From contig CALGTD010000076.1 of assembly GCA_937901895.1 (NCBI GenBank), positions 1 through 28,940 on the forward strand: a stretch of 28,940 bases of DNA. Reading direction: 5' to 3'. A model generated the notes under the pieces. That model saw only the letters and a program-made list of their open reading frames with translations. It made no database searches and was not told the origin of the DNA. This DNA comes from an uncultured Spartobacteria bacterium (GTDB lineage: Bacteria > Verrucomicrobiota > Verrucomicrobiia > Chthoniobacterales > JAATET01). This document shows positions 21,939 to 28,940 of this stretch, piece by piece. Both the position numbers and the translations under genes were made by a program. Position 1 is the stretch's first letter. Each line of letters opens with the position of its first letter.

Positions 21939-23698
21939 TCCGCACCCTTTCGTCGGGCGATCCATTCGTCAACCCGCACCTCCAGCACGTCCAGCGGCAC
22001 TCCTCCGGCGCCCAGCACGACATCATGGAACGCGCGAATGTCGAAGTCGTCCCCCAACGCCTCCTCCGCACGCCGCCGCAACTCCTGAATTTTCAGTTCG
22101 CCCATCTTGTAGGCGAGCGCCTGCCCGGGCCAGACGATGTATCGGTCGACCTCGACCTTGATGTCGTGGTCGCTCATGGCGGTGTTTTCCCGCATGAAAT
22201 CGATCGCCTGCTGCCGGGTCCATCCGAGCGCGTGCATTCCCGTGTCCACAACGAGCCGGCACGCGCGCCAGATTTCGAACGTGAGCCGTCCATAGTCGGA
22301 ATACGGATCCGTGTAGAAACCCATCTCCTTCCCGAGGCTCTCCGCATAAAGCCCCCAACCCTCACCAAACGCCGTGTATCCCCGCTCCCGCAGGAGATCC
22401 GGCTTGTCGTCGACCTCCTTCGCCAGCGCGATCTGGAGATGATGACCGGGCACCGCCTCGTGCAGCGTGAGCGCCTCCATCTGCCATTTCGGCCGCTTGT
22501 CGAGATGGGACGTGTTCGCCATGAAATAGCCGGCGCGTCCGGCCTCCATCGACCCGCTGTAATAATACGCCGTCGGTGACGCCGGAGCCTGGAAATCCGG
22601 GATCGCACGCACGCCATACGGCAGCTCCGGCAGCCGGCTGAAGAGCCGGGGAAGCTCCGCGTCCGCGCGCTTGGCGATATCGCGGTAGCCGGCCAGCAAC
22701 TCCTCCGGCGTCTTCGCAAAGAATTTCGGATCCTCGAGCAGGAACTCCTCGAACGCCTTGCGATCGCCCTCGAACCCGGCCCGCGCAATCACCGCCTCCA
22801 TCTCGCGGCCGATGCGTTCCACCTCGCGCAGCCCGATCCGGTGAATTTCCTCCGGCGTGTAGCTGGTCGTCGTCGAGGCCTTCGCCGAAAAGGCATACCA
22901 GGCCTCGCCGTCCGGCAGCTCCGCCATCGAAATCGTCTCCCGCGCTCCGGGCAGATACGTCTCCGTCACGAACGCGCGAAACTTCCGCAGCGCCGGCAGC
23001 ACCGACTCCTTCAAGACGGCGACGCCCTTTTCCCGATACGCCTCGCGCTCCGCTTCCGACAGCAGCGGTGCGTCCTTCCGGAAGGGCGCGAGGATGGGAT
23101 TTTCGATGGATTCGTCGGTGAGCAACGCGTCGATCTGGTCCGGCACCGTCACCAGCGTCACCCGCGGCGGCGTCACTCCGAGTTCGAGCCCGCGCTTGAG
23201 CAGGGCGATATGCTGGTCCACGACATCCGGATAGGTCTTCAGTCGGGTAAGGGCCGCATCGAAATCCTCCGCGCGCTCCGCCGGAACCACCTCCATCAGC
23301 CTCGTGAGACCGGAATGCACACCTCCGAGCTGTGTCAGGACGAGAACCTCGTCCGGGAACCGCTGCCCCTCCACACTCTGCCGGTAGTCGCGCAGCAGCA
23401 GGTCGTAGTCGAGCTTCCAGCGATCGCTCAGCGCGTCCCGATCCATCGCCTCCAGCTCCGCGAGAAATTCCCGCGTCTTTGCCTTGCGGGCCTCGATCGC
23501 CTCGAACGAGCGATCCGTCCAGCGATCCAGCCCCTCCCGTTTTCCGAGGTATGCGCAGCGCTCCGGAAACTGCTCGAGATTCCACGACCAGATTCGATCG
23601 ACGAGTCCGAGAAACTTCTCGTCCTCCGTTTCCGACCGGCCATTCGCGACCACCGCCACCACGCAACACACCCATGCCAGCCAGATCTTCCGCTTCAT
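21935..23698 (-). CDS. DUF885 family exported hydrolase (putative metallopeptidase)
   Basis: A 587-residue protein with an N-terminal signal-type helix (MKRKIWLAWVCCVVAVVANG). The DUF885 hallmark is LTLHEAVPGHHLQIAL (His413-Glu414 to His419-His420), a zincin-like HExxxGHH motif. It is followed by AFGEGWGLYAESLGKEMG, which supplies a further Glu. The C-terminal region with DTGMHALGWTRQQAIDFM and WPGQALAYKMG is also conserved in the family. Members are thought to be periplasmic or lipoprotein peptidases, but few substrates are known. ATG 23698 was chosen for the signal peptide. It is the first gene of an operon with the class D beta-lactamase and diverges from the TlpA-like gene across 91 bp. 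Confidence 0.92.
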   Translation of the reverse strand: MKRKIWLAWVCCVVAVVANGRSETEDEKFLGLVDRIWSWNLEQFPERCAYLGKREGLDRWTDRSFEAIEARKAKTREFLAELEAMDRDALSDRWKLDYDLLLRDYRQSVEGQRFPDEVLVLTQLGGVHSGLTRLMEVVPAERAEDFDAALTRLKTYPDVVDQHIALLKRGLELGVTPPRVTLVTVPDQIDALLTDESIENPILAPFRKDAPLLSEAEREAYREKGVAVLKESVLPALRKFRAFVTETYLPGARETISMAELPDGEAWYAFSAKASTTTSYTPEEIHRIGLREVERIGREMEAVIARAGFEGDRKAFEEFLLEDPKFFAKTPEELLAGYRDIAKRADAELPRLFSRLPELPYGVRAIPDFQAPASPTAYYYSGSMEAGRAGYFMANTSHLDKRPKWQMEALTLHEAVPGHHLQIALAKEVDDKPDLLRERGYTAFGEGWGLYAESLGKEMGFYTDPYSDYGRLTFEIWRACRLVVDTGMHALGWTRQQAIDFMRENTAMSDHDIKVEVDRYIVWPGQALAYKMGELKIQELRRRAEEALGDDFDIRAFHDVVLGAGGVPLDVLEVRVDEWIARRKGAE

Positions 23699-23789
23699 GC
23701 CCCGGAACGTTGCGTCGGGTGAAGTTCCTCTGCAAGCATCTGCGCTCCCGCTTGCTGGAAGCTGTCCGTGGTGCTTCAATCGCCACACC

Positions 23790-24605
23790 ATGAAACTTCT
23801 CCTCGCCGCGCTCACCGCCGCACTGCTGGTTACAGGCTCCGCCTCCGCGGCGGAAGAGTCCGATCCCCACGCTCCGCTCAAGGCCCTCGTGGGTCGGATC
23901 AACGAGAAGCTTTCCACCGGTCCGAAGACCGCGGAGGACCTGGCCCCGGAGCTCGAGGAATTCGACAAACTCGTGGCCGGTTTTGGCGAGGATGAAAAGG
24001 AAGCCGCCGCGCAAGCGACGCTCATGCAGGGAATGCTCTACATCCAGGTGCTCGGCGACAACGCAAAGGGCACCGAGATCATCGAGAGCCTCAAGGCGAA
24101 ATACCCGGGCACCAAGGAAGCGGAGGCCGCGGACCAGATTCTCGCCTCGCTTAAACAGGAGGCCGAAGCCGCCAAGGTCCGCGCCAGCCTCGTGGACGGA
24201 GCGGCATTTCCAGCCTTTGAAGGCACAACCCTTGCCGGAAAACCGATTTCCCTGGCCGACTACAAGGGGAAGGTCGTTCTCGTCGACTTCTGGGCGACGT
24301 GGTGCGGCCCCTGCGTCGCCGAACTCCCCAATCTTCTCTCCACCTACGACGCCTATCATGACAAGGGCTTCGAGATCGTTGGCATCAGCCTCGATCGACA
24401 GAAGGAGGACCTCGAAAAATTCGTGGCCGAGAAAAAGGTGACGTGGCCGCAGGTGTTCGAGCAAGGCGCGGAACTCGCCCAAAAATACGGCGTGCGCGCA
24501 ATCCCCACGACCTATCTGCTCGACCGCGAAGGCAACATCCTCGCGTCCGGGCTTCGAGGCAACGCTCTCGAAGAGACCGTCCGCAAGGCGGTCGGCGAAG
24601 ATTGA
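23790..24605 (+). CDS. TlpA-like exported thioredoxin-fold protein with helical N-terminal domain
   Basis: A 271-residue periplasmic thiol-disulfide protein. Signal peptide MKLLLAALTAALLVTGSASA, then a helical, charged domain of about 110 residues (to about 130) with no family I can name. A TlpA/ResA-like thioredoxin domain follows, with VVLVDFWATWCGPCVAELP (Cys172 and Cys175) and the cis-Pro loop VRAIPTTYLLD. It likely reduces or isomerises disulfides in exported proteins or cytochrome apoproteins. ATG 23790 gives a standard signal peptide; there is no strong Shine-Dalgarno. The GH43 gene starts only 17 bp downstream, so the two are probably cotranscribed. Confidence 0.92.
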   Translation: MKLLLAALTAALLVTGSASAAEESDPHAPLKALVGRINEKLSTGPKTAEDLAPELEEFDKLVAGFGEDEKEAAAQATLMQGMLYIQVLGDNAKGTEIIESLKAKYPGTKEAEAADQILASLKQEAEAAKVRASLVDGAAFPAFEGTTLAGKPISLADYKGKVVLVDFWATWCGPCVAELPNLLSTYDAYHDKGFEIVGISLDRQKEDLEKFVAEKKVTWPQVFEQGAELAQKYGVRAIPTTYLLDREGNILASGLRGNALEETVRKAVGED

Positions 24606-24622
24606 TCGCTGCCATCCCGCCC

Positions 24623-25600
24623 ATGCGACTGCGGTGCGTCCTGCTCCTTGCGCTCGCATCCAGCGCGCTGGCCGCGCCCGGCACGTTCCGGAATCCCGTC
24701 AATCCCCATGCCGATCCGTGGGTCGGTCATCACGACGGACGCTACTGGCTGGCCACGACTCGCGGAGACCGCATCGAGCTCTGGAGTGCACGCTCCGCGA
24801 AGGATCTCGCAAATGCCCGACCCGTCACCGTGTGGCAGAAAGGCAAGGGTGTCTGGGCCCCGGAATTCCACCGTTTCGAGACGCCCAAGGGGCCGCGCTG
24901 GTTCTGCTACTTCACGATGACCGACGGAAGGGATGTCGACCATCGAATGTATGTCATCGAGAGCAGGACCTCCCGGATCGACGGCCCCTACGGCGAACCG
25001 AAACTCATCAACACCGATCCGGAGAACAAGTTCTACGCGATTGACGGCACGGTATTCGTTCACCCGAACGGGAAGGCCTATTTCCTGTGGGCCGGCCATC
25101 CCGGACACGTGCTTTACATTTCGGAAATGGAGAACCCCTGGACGCTGAAAGGTCCCCGCCAGCGAATCGACGCATCGGGATTCGGCTGCCCGGACATCCG
25201 CGAGGGACCATTCATCATCCAGCGCGGCGACCGCATCTTCCTGACCTATTCCGCCTGTCACACCGAGCGCCCGGACTACAAGGTCGGTGCTCTCTGGACC
25301 ACGCTCGACAAGGATCCCATGGACCCGAAGTCCTGGGTCCAGATCGAACAGCCGATCCTCGCCCGCGCCGATGAAAACGGCGTCTACGGCCCCGGCCACC
25401 ACAGCTTCTTCAAGTCGCCGGACGGCAGGGAGGACTGGATCGCCTATCACGCAAAGACCACCGACCAGCTCACAACAAATCACCGAACCACGCGGCTCCA
25501 AAAACTGGAGTGGGATGAGCAGGGCATGCCGATTCCCATTGTCCCGCTGTCGCTCGACGAAAAAATTCCGCTGCCATCCGGCGACCCTGCGACGCGATAA
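24623..25600 (+). CDS. Secreted glycoside hydrolase family 43 enzyme
   Basis: A 325-residue exported five-bladed beta-propeller hydrolase. Signal peptide MRLRCVLLLALASSALA. The GH43 catalytic set is visible: the general base Asp31 in NPHADPWV, the pKa-modulating Asp141 in YAIDGTVF, and the general acid Glu194 in IREGPFII. The GHHSFF segment near the C-terminus is also typical of the family. The best match by memory is to arabinofuranosidase/xylosidase-type GH43 members that act on plant polysaccharide side chains; exact specificity is open. No carbohydrate-binding module is present. It lies between the TlpA-like gene (17 bp) and the TrhO-RluA fusion gene (58 bp). Confidence 0.92.
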   Translation: MRLRCVLLLALASSALAAPGTFRNPVNPHADPWVGHHDGRYWLATTRGDRIELWSARSAKDLANARPVTVWQKGKGVWAPEFHRFETPKGPRWFCYFTMTDGRDVDHRMYVIESRTSRIDGPYGEPKLINTDPENKFYAIDGTVFVHPNGKAYFLWAGHPGHVLYISEMENPWTLKGPRQRIDASGFGCPDIREGPFIIQRGDRIFLTYSACHTERPDYKVGALWTTLDKDPMDPKSWVQIEQPILARADENGVYGPGHHSFFKSPDGREDWIAYHAKTTDQLTTNHRTTRLQKLEWDEQGMPIPIVPLSLDEKIPLPSGDPATR

Positions 25601-25658
25601 TCCCCGCTTCTACGACCGGAAACCCGCGCGCTTCCGTCGGAGAACCTTCCGTCTGCAC

Positions 25659-27443
25659 ATGCCCGTCACAAACATCGCCGCATACAAGTTTGCCCGTCTC
25701 ACCGATCTGAAGCCGCTTCGCGAGCGCCTGCTGTCGCGATGCCGTGGATGGGGCCTCAAGGGCACGATCCTGCTCAGCACCGAGGGCATCAATCTCTTCG
25801 TCGCCGGAGACCGGGCAAACATCGACGCGCTGCTTGCGGAACTGCGCGCGATCCCGGGCCTCGCGGACCTCGAAGCGAAATTCAGCGAGAGCGACCACCA
25901 GCCGTTCACGCGAATGCTTGTCCGCATCAAGCGTGAGATCATCGCATTCGGCGTGGAAGGTATCGATCCCGCAACCCACACCTCGCCGAAGCTGCCGCCG
26001 CGCACCTTGAAGCAGTGGCTCGACGAAGGCCGTCCGATCACGCTGCTCGACACGCGCAACGACTACGAGGTGAAGCTCGGAACCTTCCGCGGTGCGCAAA
26101 CGCTCCCGATCGATCACTTCCGCGAGTTTCCCGAAGCGGTGAAAAAGCTGCCGGAATCCATGAAGGACGCGCCGGTCGTCATGTTCTGCACCGGCGGCAT
26201 TCGCTGCGAGAAGGCGGGACCCTTCATGGAACGGGAGGGCTTCCGGCAGATCTTCCAACTCGAAGGCGGCATTCTGAAATACTTCGAGGAATGCGGCGGT
26301 GCGCACTACGACGGTGAGTGCTTCGTTTTCGACCAGCGGGTCGGCGTCGATCCCGCATTGCACGAAACCGGCACCGTCCAATGCTTCGTCTGCCAGTCCC
26401 CACTCACGCCGGCCGAGCAGGCGGATTCACGCTACGAGCCCAACGAGTCGTGCCCGCATTGCTTCGACCGCGGAGCCCGAAAGATGGCGGAAATCCAGGA
26501 ACGCAGACATGCCGCGATCCGGGAGGCAACGCATCCCCTCCCCGGCAGCACGCCGCAGGACAACTTTCGGCCGATCCGCATTTCGGGCGAACACGCGGGT
26601 TGGACGATCGCCGATGTCCTTTGCTCGATCTTCGCGCACATTCCCCGCGAGGAGTGGCTCTCCCGCATCGAGACGGGCGCGGTCGTGGACGATCTACACC
26701 GCACCTTCGCGCCCGATCGCACCGTGCGCGAGGGTGAGCAGTTTTTCACGGTCGAGCGAATGGCCGTGGAACCCGATGTCGATGCCGGCATCCGCATCCT
26801 TCACGAGGACAGGGCGATTGTCGTTCTTTCCAAGCCCGCTCCGCTGCCCGTCCACGCCGGCGGCCGCTTTCGCCGCAACACGCTTCAAGGAATCCTCGAC
26901 ACGGTCTACGCGCCGGAACACATCCGCCCCGCGCATCGCCTCGATGCGAACACCACAGGGGTCCTCGTCTGCGCGCGAACCCGTCATTTCGCGCGATTGC
27001 TGCAGCCGCAGTTCGAGGCGGGAACCGTGGAAAAGACCTATCTCGTCCGCGTCTCAGGACATCCGCACGATGACGAGTTCGTGTGCGAGGCGCCAATCGC
27101 ACGGGATCCGTCCGAAGCGGGAATCCGCGTCATTGACCCGGCAAACGGCCTTCCCTCCCGCACGGAGTTCCGGGTTCTCGAACGCCGGCCCGACGACACG
27201 GCGTTGCTGGAGGCGCACCCAGTCACCGGGCGCACGAACCAGATCCGAGCCCACCTTTGGCATCTCGGATTTCCGGTGGTTGGGGATCCCGCCTACCTGC
27301 CCGGAGGCGCAATCGGAACCGTCCAGACGCTCGCACCCGGCGCCCCGCCGCTCTGCCTGCATGCATGGCGGATCGCATTCGTTCATCCTCTCGACGGCAA
27401 GCAAGCCGCCTTCTCCGCTCCGCCTCCGGACTGGGCTCACTGA
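25659..27443 (+). CDS. trhO: Fusion of TrhO (tRNA U34 hydroxylase, rhodanese type) and RluA-family pseudouridine synthase
   Basis: A 594-residue two-enzyme protein. Residues 1-100 form the TrhO N-terminal domain (KGTILLSTEGINLFVAG, TRMLVRIKREIIAFG). Residues 115-215 form a rhodanese domain with catalytic Cys177 in MFCTGGIRCEKAGPF, the TrhO signature. A CxxC...CxxC cluster (242/245 and 265/268) follows. Residues 308-370 look like a degenerate S4 RNA-binding domain. Residues 375-590 are an RluA-type synthase with catalytic Asp429 in RPAHRLDANTTGVLV and later EKTYLVRVSGHP and GRTNQIRAHLWHLGFPVVGD. TrhO makes 5-hydroxyuridine at position 34 of tRNA and RluA-type enzymes isomerise uridines in rRNA or tRNA, so both halves act on RNA. 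ATG 25659 begins the TrhO domain. The end overlaps the convergent Gfo/Idh/MocA gene by 7 bp. Confidence 0.93.
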   Translation: MPVTNIAAYKFARLTDLKPLRERLLSRCRGWGLKGTILLSTEGINLFVAGDRANIDALLAELRAIPGLADLEAKFSESDHQPFTRMLVRIKREIIAFGVEGIDPATHTSPKLPPRTLKQWLDEGRPITLLDTRNDYEVKLGTFRGAQTLPIDHFREFPEAVKKLPESMKDAPVVMFCTGGIRCEKAGPFMEREGFRQIFQLEGGILKYFEECGGAHYDGECFVFDQRVGVDPALHETGTVQCFVCQSPLTPAEQADSRYEPNESCPHCFDRGARKMAEIQERRHAAIREATHPLPGSTPQDNFRPIRISGEHAGWTIADVLCSIFAHIPREEWLSRIETGAVVDDLHRTFAPDRTVREGEQFFTVERMAVEPDVDAGIRILHEDRAIVVLSKPAPLPVHAGGRFRRNTLQGILDTVYAPEHIRPAHRLDANTTGVLVCARTRHFARLLQPQFEAGTVEKTYLVRVSGHPHDDEFVCEAPIARDPSEAGIRVIDPANGLPSRTEFRVLERRPDDTALLEAHPVTGRTNQIRAHLWHLGFPVVGDPAYLPGGAIGTVQTLAPGAPPLCLHAWRIAFVHPLDGKQAAFSAPPPDWAH

Positions 27444-28510
27444 AGCTTCACCGCGCGTCCCGATTCCGCCGAACGCCGCGCGGCGTCGAGGATCTCCACA
27501 ACGGTGACGTTGATCGGCAGCGACGACGGACTGTCCGCCGGATCGACTTCGCCGCGAACCACCGCCGCGAGATAGGCGAAGCAATCATCGAAGGGAGACT
27601 CCCGCTCCTTGTCCGTCGAAGTGCTTTTTCCATCGACGCGAACACGCAGTGTCTTCGCGTCGTCGGCAAAGACCGCTCCCTTCCTCCCGTAGATCTCGAG
27701 ATCCTTCCGGCTGTATGGCCAGTTCCACGAGGCCTGGATGACGCCCTGCGCGGTCGGATACTCGAGCACGATCGTGGCCTCGTCATCGACGTTCGCGTAG
27801 GCGGGATCGGTCTTCAGCTTCTGCGTGACGGCGACCACCGACGTCGGGCGTTCTCCGTTCATCAGCCACGTCATGAGATTTGCGCCATAGCAGCCGAAAT
27901 CGATCAACGCCCCGCCACCCTGCGCCTCCGATCCCAGCAGCCAGCCCAGAAACTCCGGCCCGCACCCGATCTCCTTCGGCCCCTCGTGCCCGTCATGGGC
28001 GACCATTTTGCGGATCGTTCCGATCCGTCCATCGGCCACGATTTTCTTCGCCTCGTCCACGGTGGGATACCAGGTGGTCTCGTAGTTGGTGAGCACCTGG
28101 ATGCCGTGCTCGCCGGCGAGTTTCTCAATCTCCTTCGCATCGGAAACACTCACCGCAAGCGGCTTCTCGACCATCACATGAATTCCCCGCGGCGCGCAGG
28201 CCCGCACCACGTTCACATGCTCGTCGATGCTTCCGAACGCGACGACCGCATCGGGCTTCGTCGCATCGAGCATGGCCTCGAGGTCGGGATACACCAGCGC
28301 TTCATCCAATCCGAAGCGTTTGCAATGCGCCTTCGCCAGTGTCGCGTCCGACTCGGCAATCCCGACCAGCTCGATGTCGCCCTTGGCCTCCCGTCCGAGA
28401 ATCCACCCGACGTGACCGTGTTTCAGCCCCGCGACCGCCAGTCGCACCGGCTCCGCGGCGGAAAGACAGGACATCATTGCGAGGAAAAAGAGAGTGCTGG
28501 CGAATCGCAT
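27437..28510 (-). CDS. Exported Gfo/Idh/MocA family oxidoreductase
   Basis: A 357-residue NAD(P)-dependent oxidoreductase-like protein. The N-terminus MRFASTLFFLAMMSCLSAAEP is a Sec-type signal with no twin arginine. The Rossmann fold begins at PVRLAVAGLKHGHVGWIL, with GLKHGHV in place of GxGxxG, then SIDEHVNVVRACAPRGIHVMVEKPLAV, given as adjoining pieces, in which EKP is the family signature. The second domain includes GGGALIDFGCYGANLMTWL with the conserved Asp/Cys/His-like region. Such proteins usually oxidise sugars or cyclitols. An exported copy is unusual because the cofactor must be bound before export, which normally needs the Tat system. ATG 28510 supplies the signal; an ATG at 28567 would add 19 residues. 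It overlaps the convergent TrhO-RluA gene by 7 bp. Confidence 0.9.
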   Translation of the reverse strand: MRFASTLFFLAMMSCLSAAEPVRLAVAGLKHGHVGWILGREAKGDIELVGIAESDATLAKAHCKRFGLDEALVYPDLEAMLDATKPDAVVAFGSIDEHVNVVRACAPRGIHVMVEKPLAVSVSDAKEIEKLAGEHGIQVLTNYETTWYPTVDEAKKIVADGRIGTIRKMVAHDGHEGPKEIGCGPEFLGWLLGSEAQGGGALIDFGCYGANLMTWLMNGERPTSVVAVTQKLKTDPAYANVDDEATIVLEYPTAQGVIQASWNWPYSRKDLEIYGRKGAVFADDAKTLRVRVDGKSTSTDKERESPFDDCFAYLAAVVRGEVDPADSPSSLPINVTVVEILDAARRSAESGRAVKLQ

Positions 28511-28602
28511 CCGCAAACGGTGCGCGATCGCCCCGGGAAGTTCAACGCTCCCCCGGCGAATTCGCATCGCGCCGGCTGCCTCCTCAGCGATACCATCCCC
28601 GG

Positions 28603-28827
28603 ATGAAATTGCAGCAGGATCAGGTCTGGCAGGTTGGCGATACGTTCCTGCGCATTGTCCGGCTCGAGCGGCTTCGCGTCGCCTACAAGGAATTCACCGA
28701 TCTGCGCACGCGCGACGGGCGTCATCACGAAGTGAGCAAGAAGGAATTCTGCCGTGCAATCAAGGGCGCCCGGCTTCTCTCCCGCGAGGAAATTCCCGAC
28801 CGCTGGAGCACGCTCACCGACTCCTAA
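28603..28827 (+). CDS. Small conserved-looking protein of unknown function (74 residues)
   Basis: A short hydrophilic cytoplasmic protein beginning MKLQQDQVWQVGDTFLRIVRL. Alternating strand patterns (QVWQVGDTFLRIVRLERLRVAYKE, in adjoining pieces) and a basic KKEFCRAIKGARLL helix suggest a small beta-barrel plus helix, perhaps nucleic-acid binding, but no known family is recognised. ATG 28603 is the first start that fits. The TAA stop overlaps the stop of the minus-strand partial gene by two bases. The start is 92 bp from the divergent Gfo/Idh/MocA gene, giving it room for its own promoter. Confidence 0.7.
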   Translation: MKLQQDQVWQVGDTFLRIVRLERLRVAYKEFTDLRTRDGRHHEVSKKEFCRAIKGARLLSREEIPDRWSTLTDS

Positions 28828-28940
28828 TTCGTGCCCGGCGACTCCGGCCGGTCTTCGGCAGCCGGCTCCTCGACAGCCGCCGGCTCAGGCTCAGCAGGCT
28901 CAGCAGGCTCAGCAGGCTCAGCAGGCTCAGCAGGCTCAGC
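28824..28940 (-). CDS. C-terminal end of a minus-strand protein with Ala-Glu-Pro repeats (5' end outside window)
   Basis: On the minus strand the frame is open from the right edge to a TAG stop at 28824-28826. It reads five to six Ala-Glu-Pro triplets, then EPAAVEEPAAEDRPESPGTN. Such acidic Pro-rich low-complexity tails are common as flexible C-termini of envelope or secreted proteins, ribosomal-type or translocase-associated proteins. The body lies outside the window, so nothing can be said about function. The repeat DNA keeps this frame open and the spacing to the opposing stop codon is tight, both of which support a real gene end. Confidence 0.65.
   Translation of the reverse strand, partial: AEPAEPAEPAEPAEPAEPEPAAVEEPAAEDRPESPGTN
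28882..28940. repeat. 9-bp tandem repeat at the window end
   Basis: The unit GGCTCAGCA is repeated perfectly from 28888 to the window edge (five full copies plus 8 bases of a sixth), preceded by a partial unit GGCTCA at 28882-28887. The period is a multiple of three, so copy-number changes would add or remove Ala-Glu-Pro in the minus-strand protein without breaking its frame. The array may continue beyond the window. Confidence 0.95.

Noticed and set aside
22362..24659. Open frame of about 765 codons on the minus strand through DUF885 and TlpA
   Set aside because: Out of frame with DUF885 and antisense to TlpA; no recognisable domain.
27441..27450. 10-bp palindrome TGAAGCTTCA at the TrhO-RluA / Gfo junction
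   Set aside because: No loop, no T-tract and short; explained by chance around the two overlapping stop codons.

Overview
The window looks like a chromosomal stretch from a GC-rich Gram-negative bacterium, most likely of the phylum Verrucomicrobiota. This is an inference from several things: two proteins end in PEP-CTERM sorting signals (VPEP, a membrane helix, then an Arg cluster), there are Sec signal peptides and lipoboxes, Shine-Dalgarno sites are weak, and the gene mix is typical of that group (Gfo/Idh/MocA, GH43, DUF885, basic-secretory-type peptidase). I see no rRNA, tRNA, CRISPR array, insertion sequence or phage gene. Coding density is very high and no gene-free stretch exceeds about 155 bp.

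Layout. Positions 2-562 hold the end of a PEP-CTERM protein, followed by a clear hairpin terminator. Then come pxpA (+) and, on the minus strand, gluQ and a Bax-inhibitor-1 family membrane protein. From 2940 a plus-strand run encodes a subtilisin-like PEP-CTERM protease, a GT2 glycosyltransferase, a polytopic GT-C-like membrane protein, a single-domain EamA transporter, an ELIC/GLIC-like pentameric ligand-gated ion channel and a MASE1 hybrid histidine kinase. GT2, GT-C and EamA together resemble the lipid-linked sugar synthase, transferase and flippase of Arn-type pathways. The channel start codon overlaps the EamA stop codon.

Positions 10835-14148 (minus) hold lipocalin, HdeD-like, class V aminotransferase and TerC genes. 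An OppA-like lipoprotein gene diverges from the lipocalin gene with about 22 bp between the start codons. Positions 15776-18015 (minus) form a tight operon: coiled-coil membrane protein, HI0933-type flavoprotein, YkgJ-type cysteine-cluster protein. A secreted protein of unknown function (18107-19186) follows. Next is a minus-strand block of DUF885 hydrolase, class D beta-lactamase (ATGA overlap), DUF3817 protein and basic secretory peptidase. From 23790 the plus strand carries a TlpA-like thioredoxin, a secreted GH43 enzyme and a fusion of a TrhO tRNA hydroxylase with an RluA-type pseudouridine synthase. The window ends with an exported Gfo/Idh/MocA oxidoreductase (minus), a 74-residue conserved-looking small protein (+) and the C-terminus of a minus-strand protein with an Ala-Glu-Pro repeat that runs off the edge.

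Most worth a second look: the ligand-gated channel and its neighbours, the TrhO-RluA fusion, the GT2/GT-C/EamA trio, the GT2 gene with no ordinary start codon, the S8 protease with Glu at the usual Asp position, the GluQRS that has lost its zinc cysteines, and the beta-lactamase coupled to a DUF885 hydrolase.
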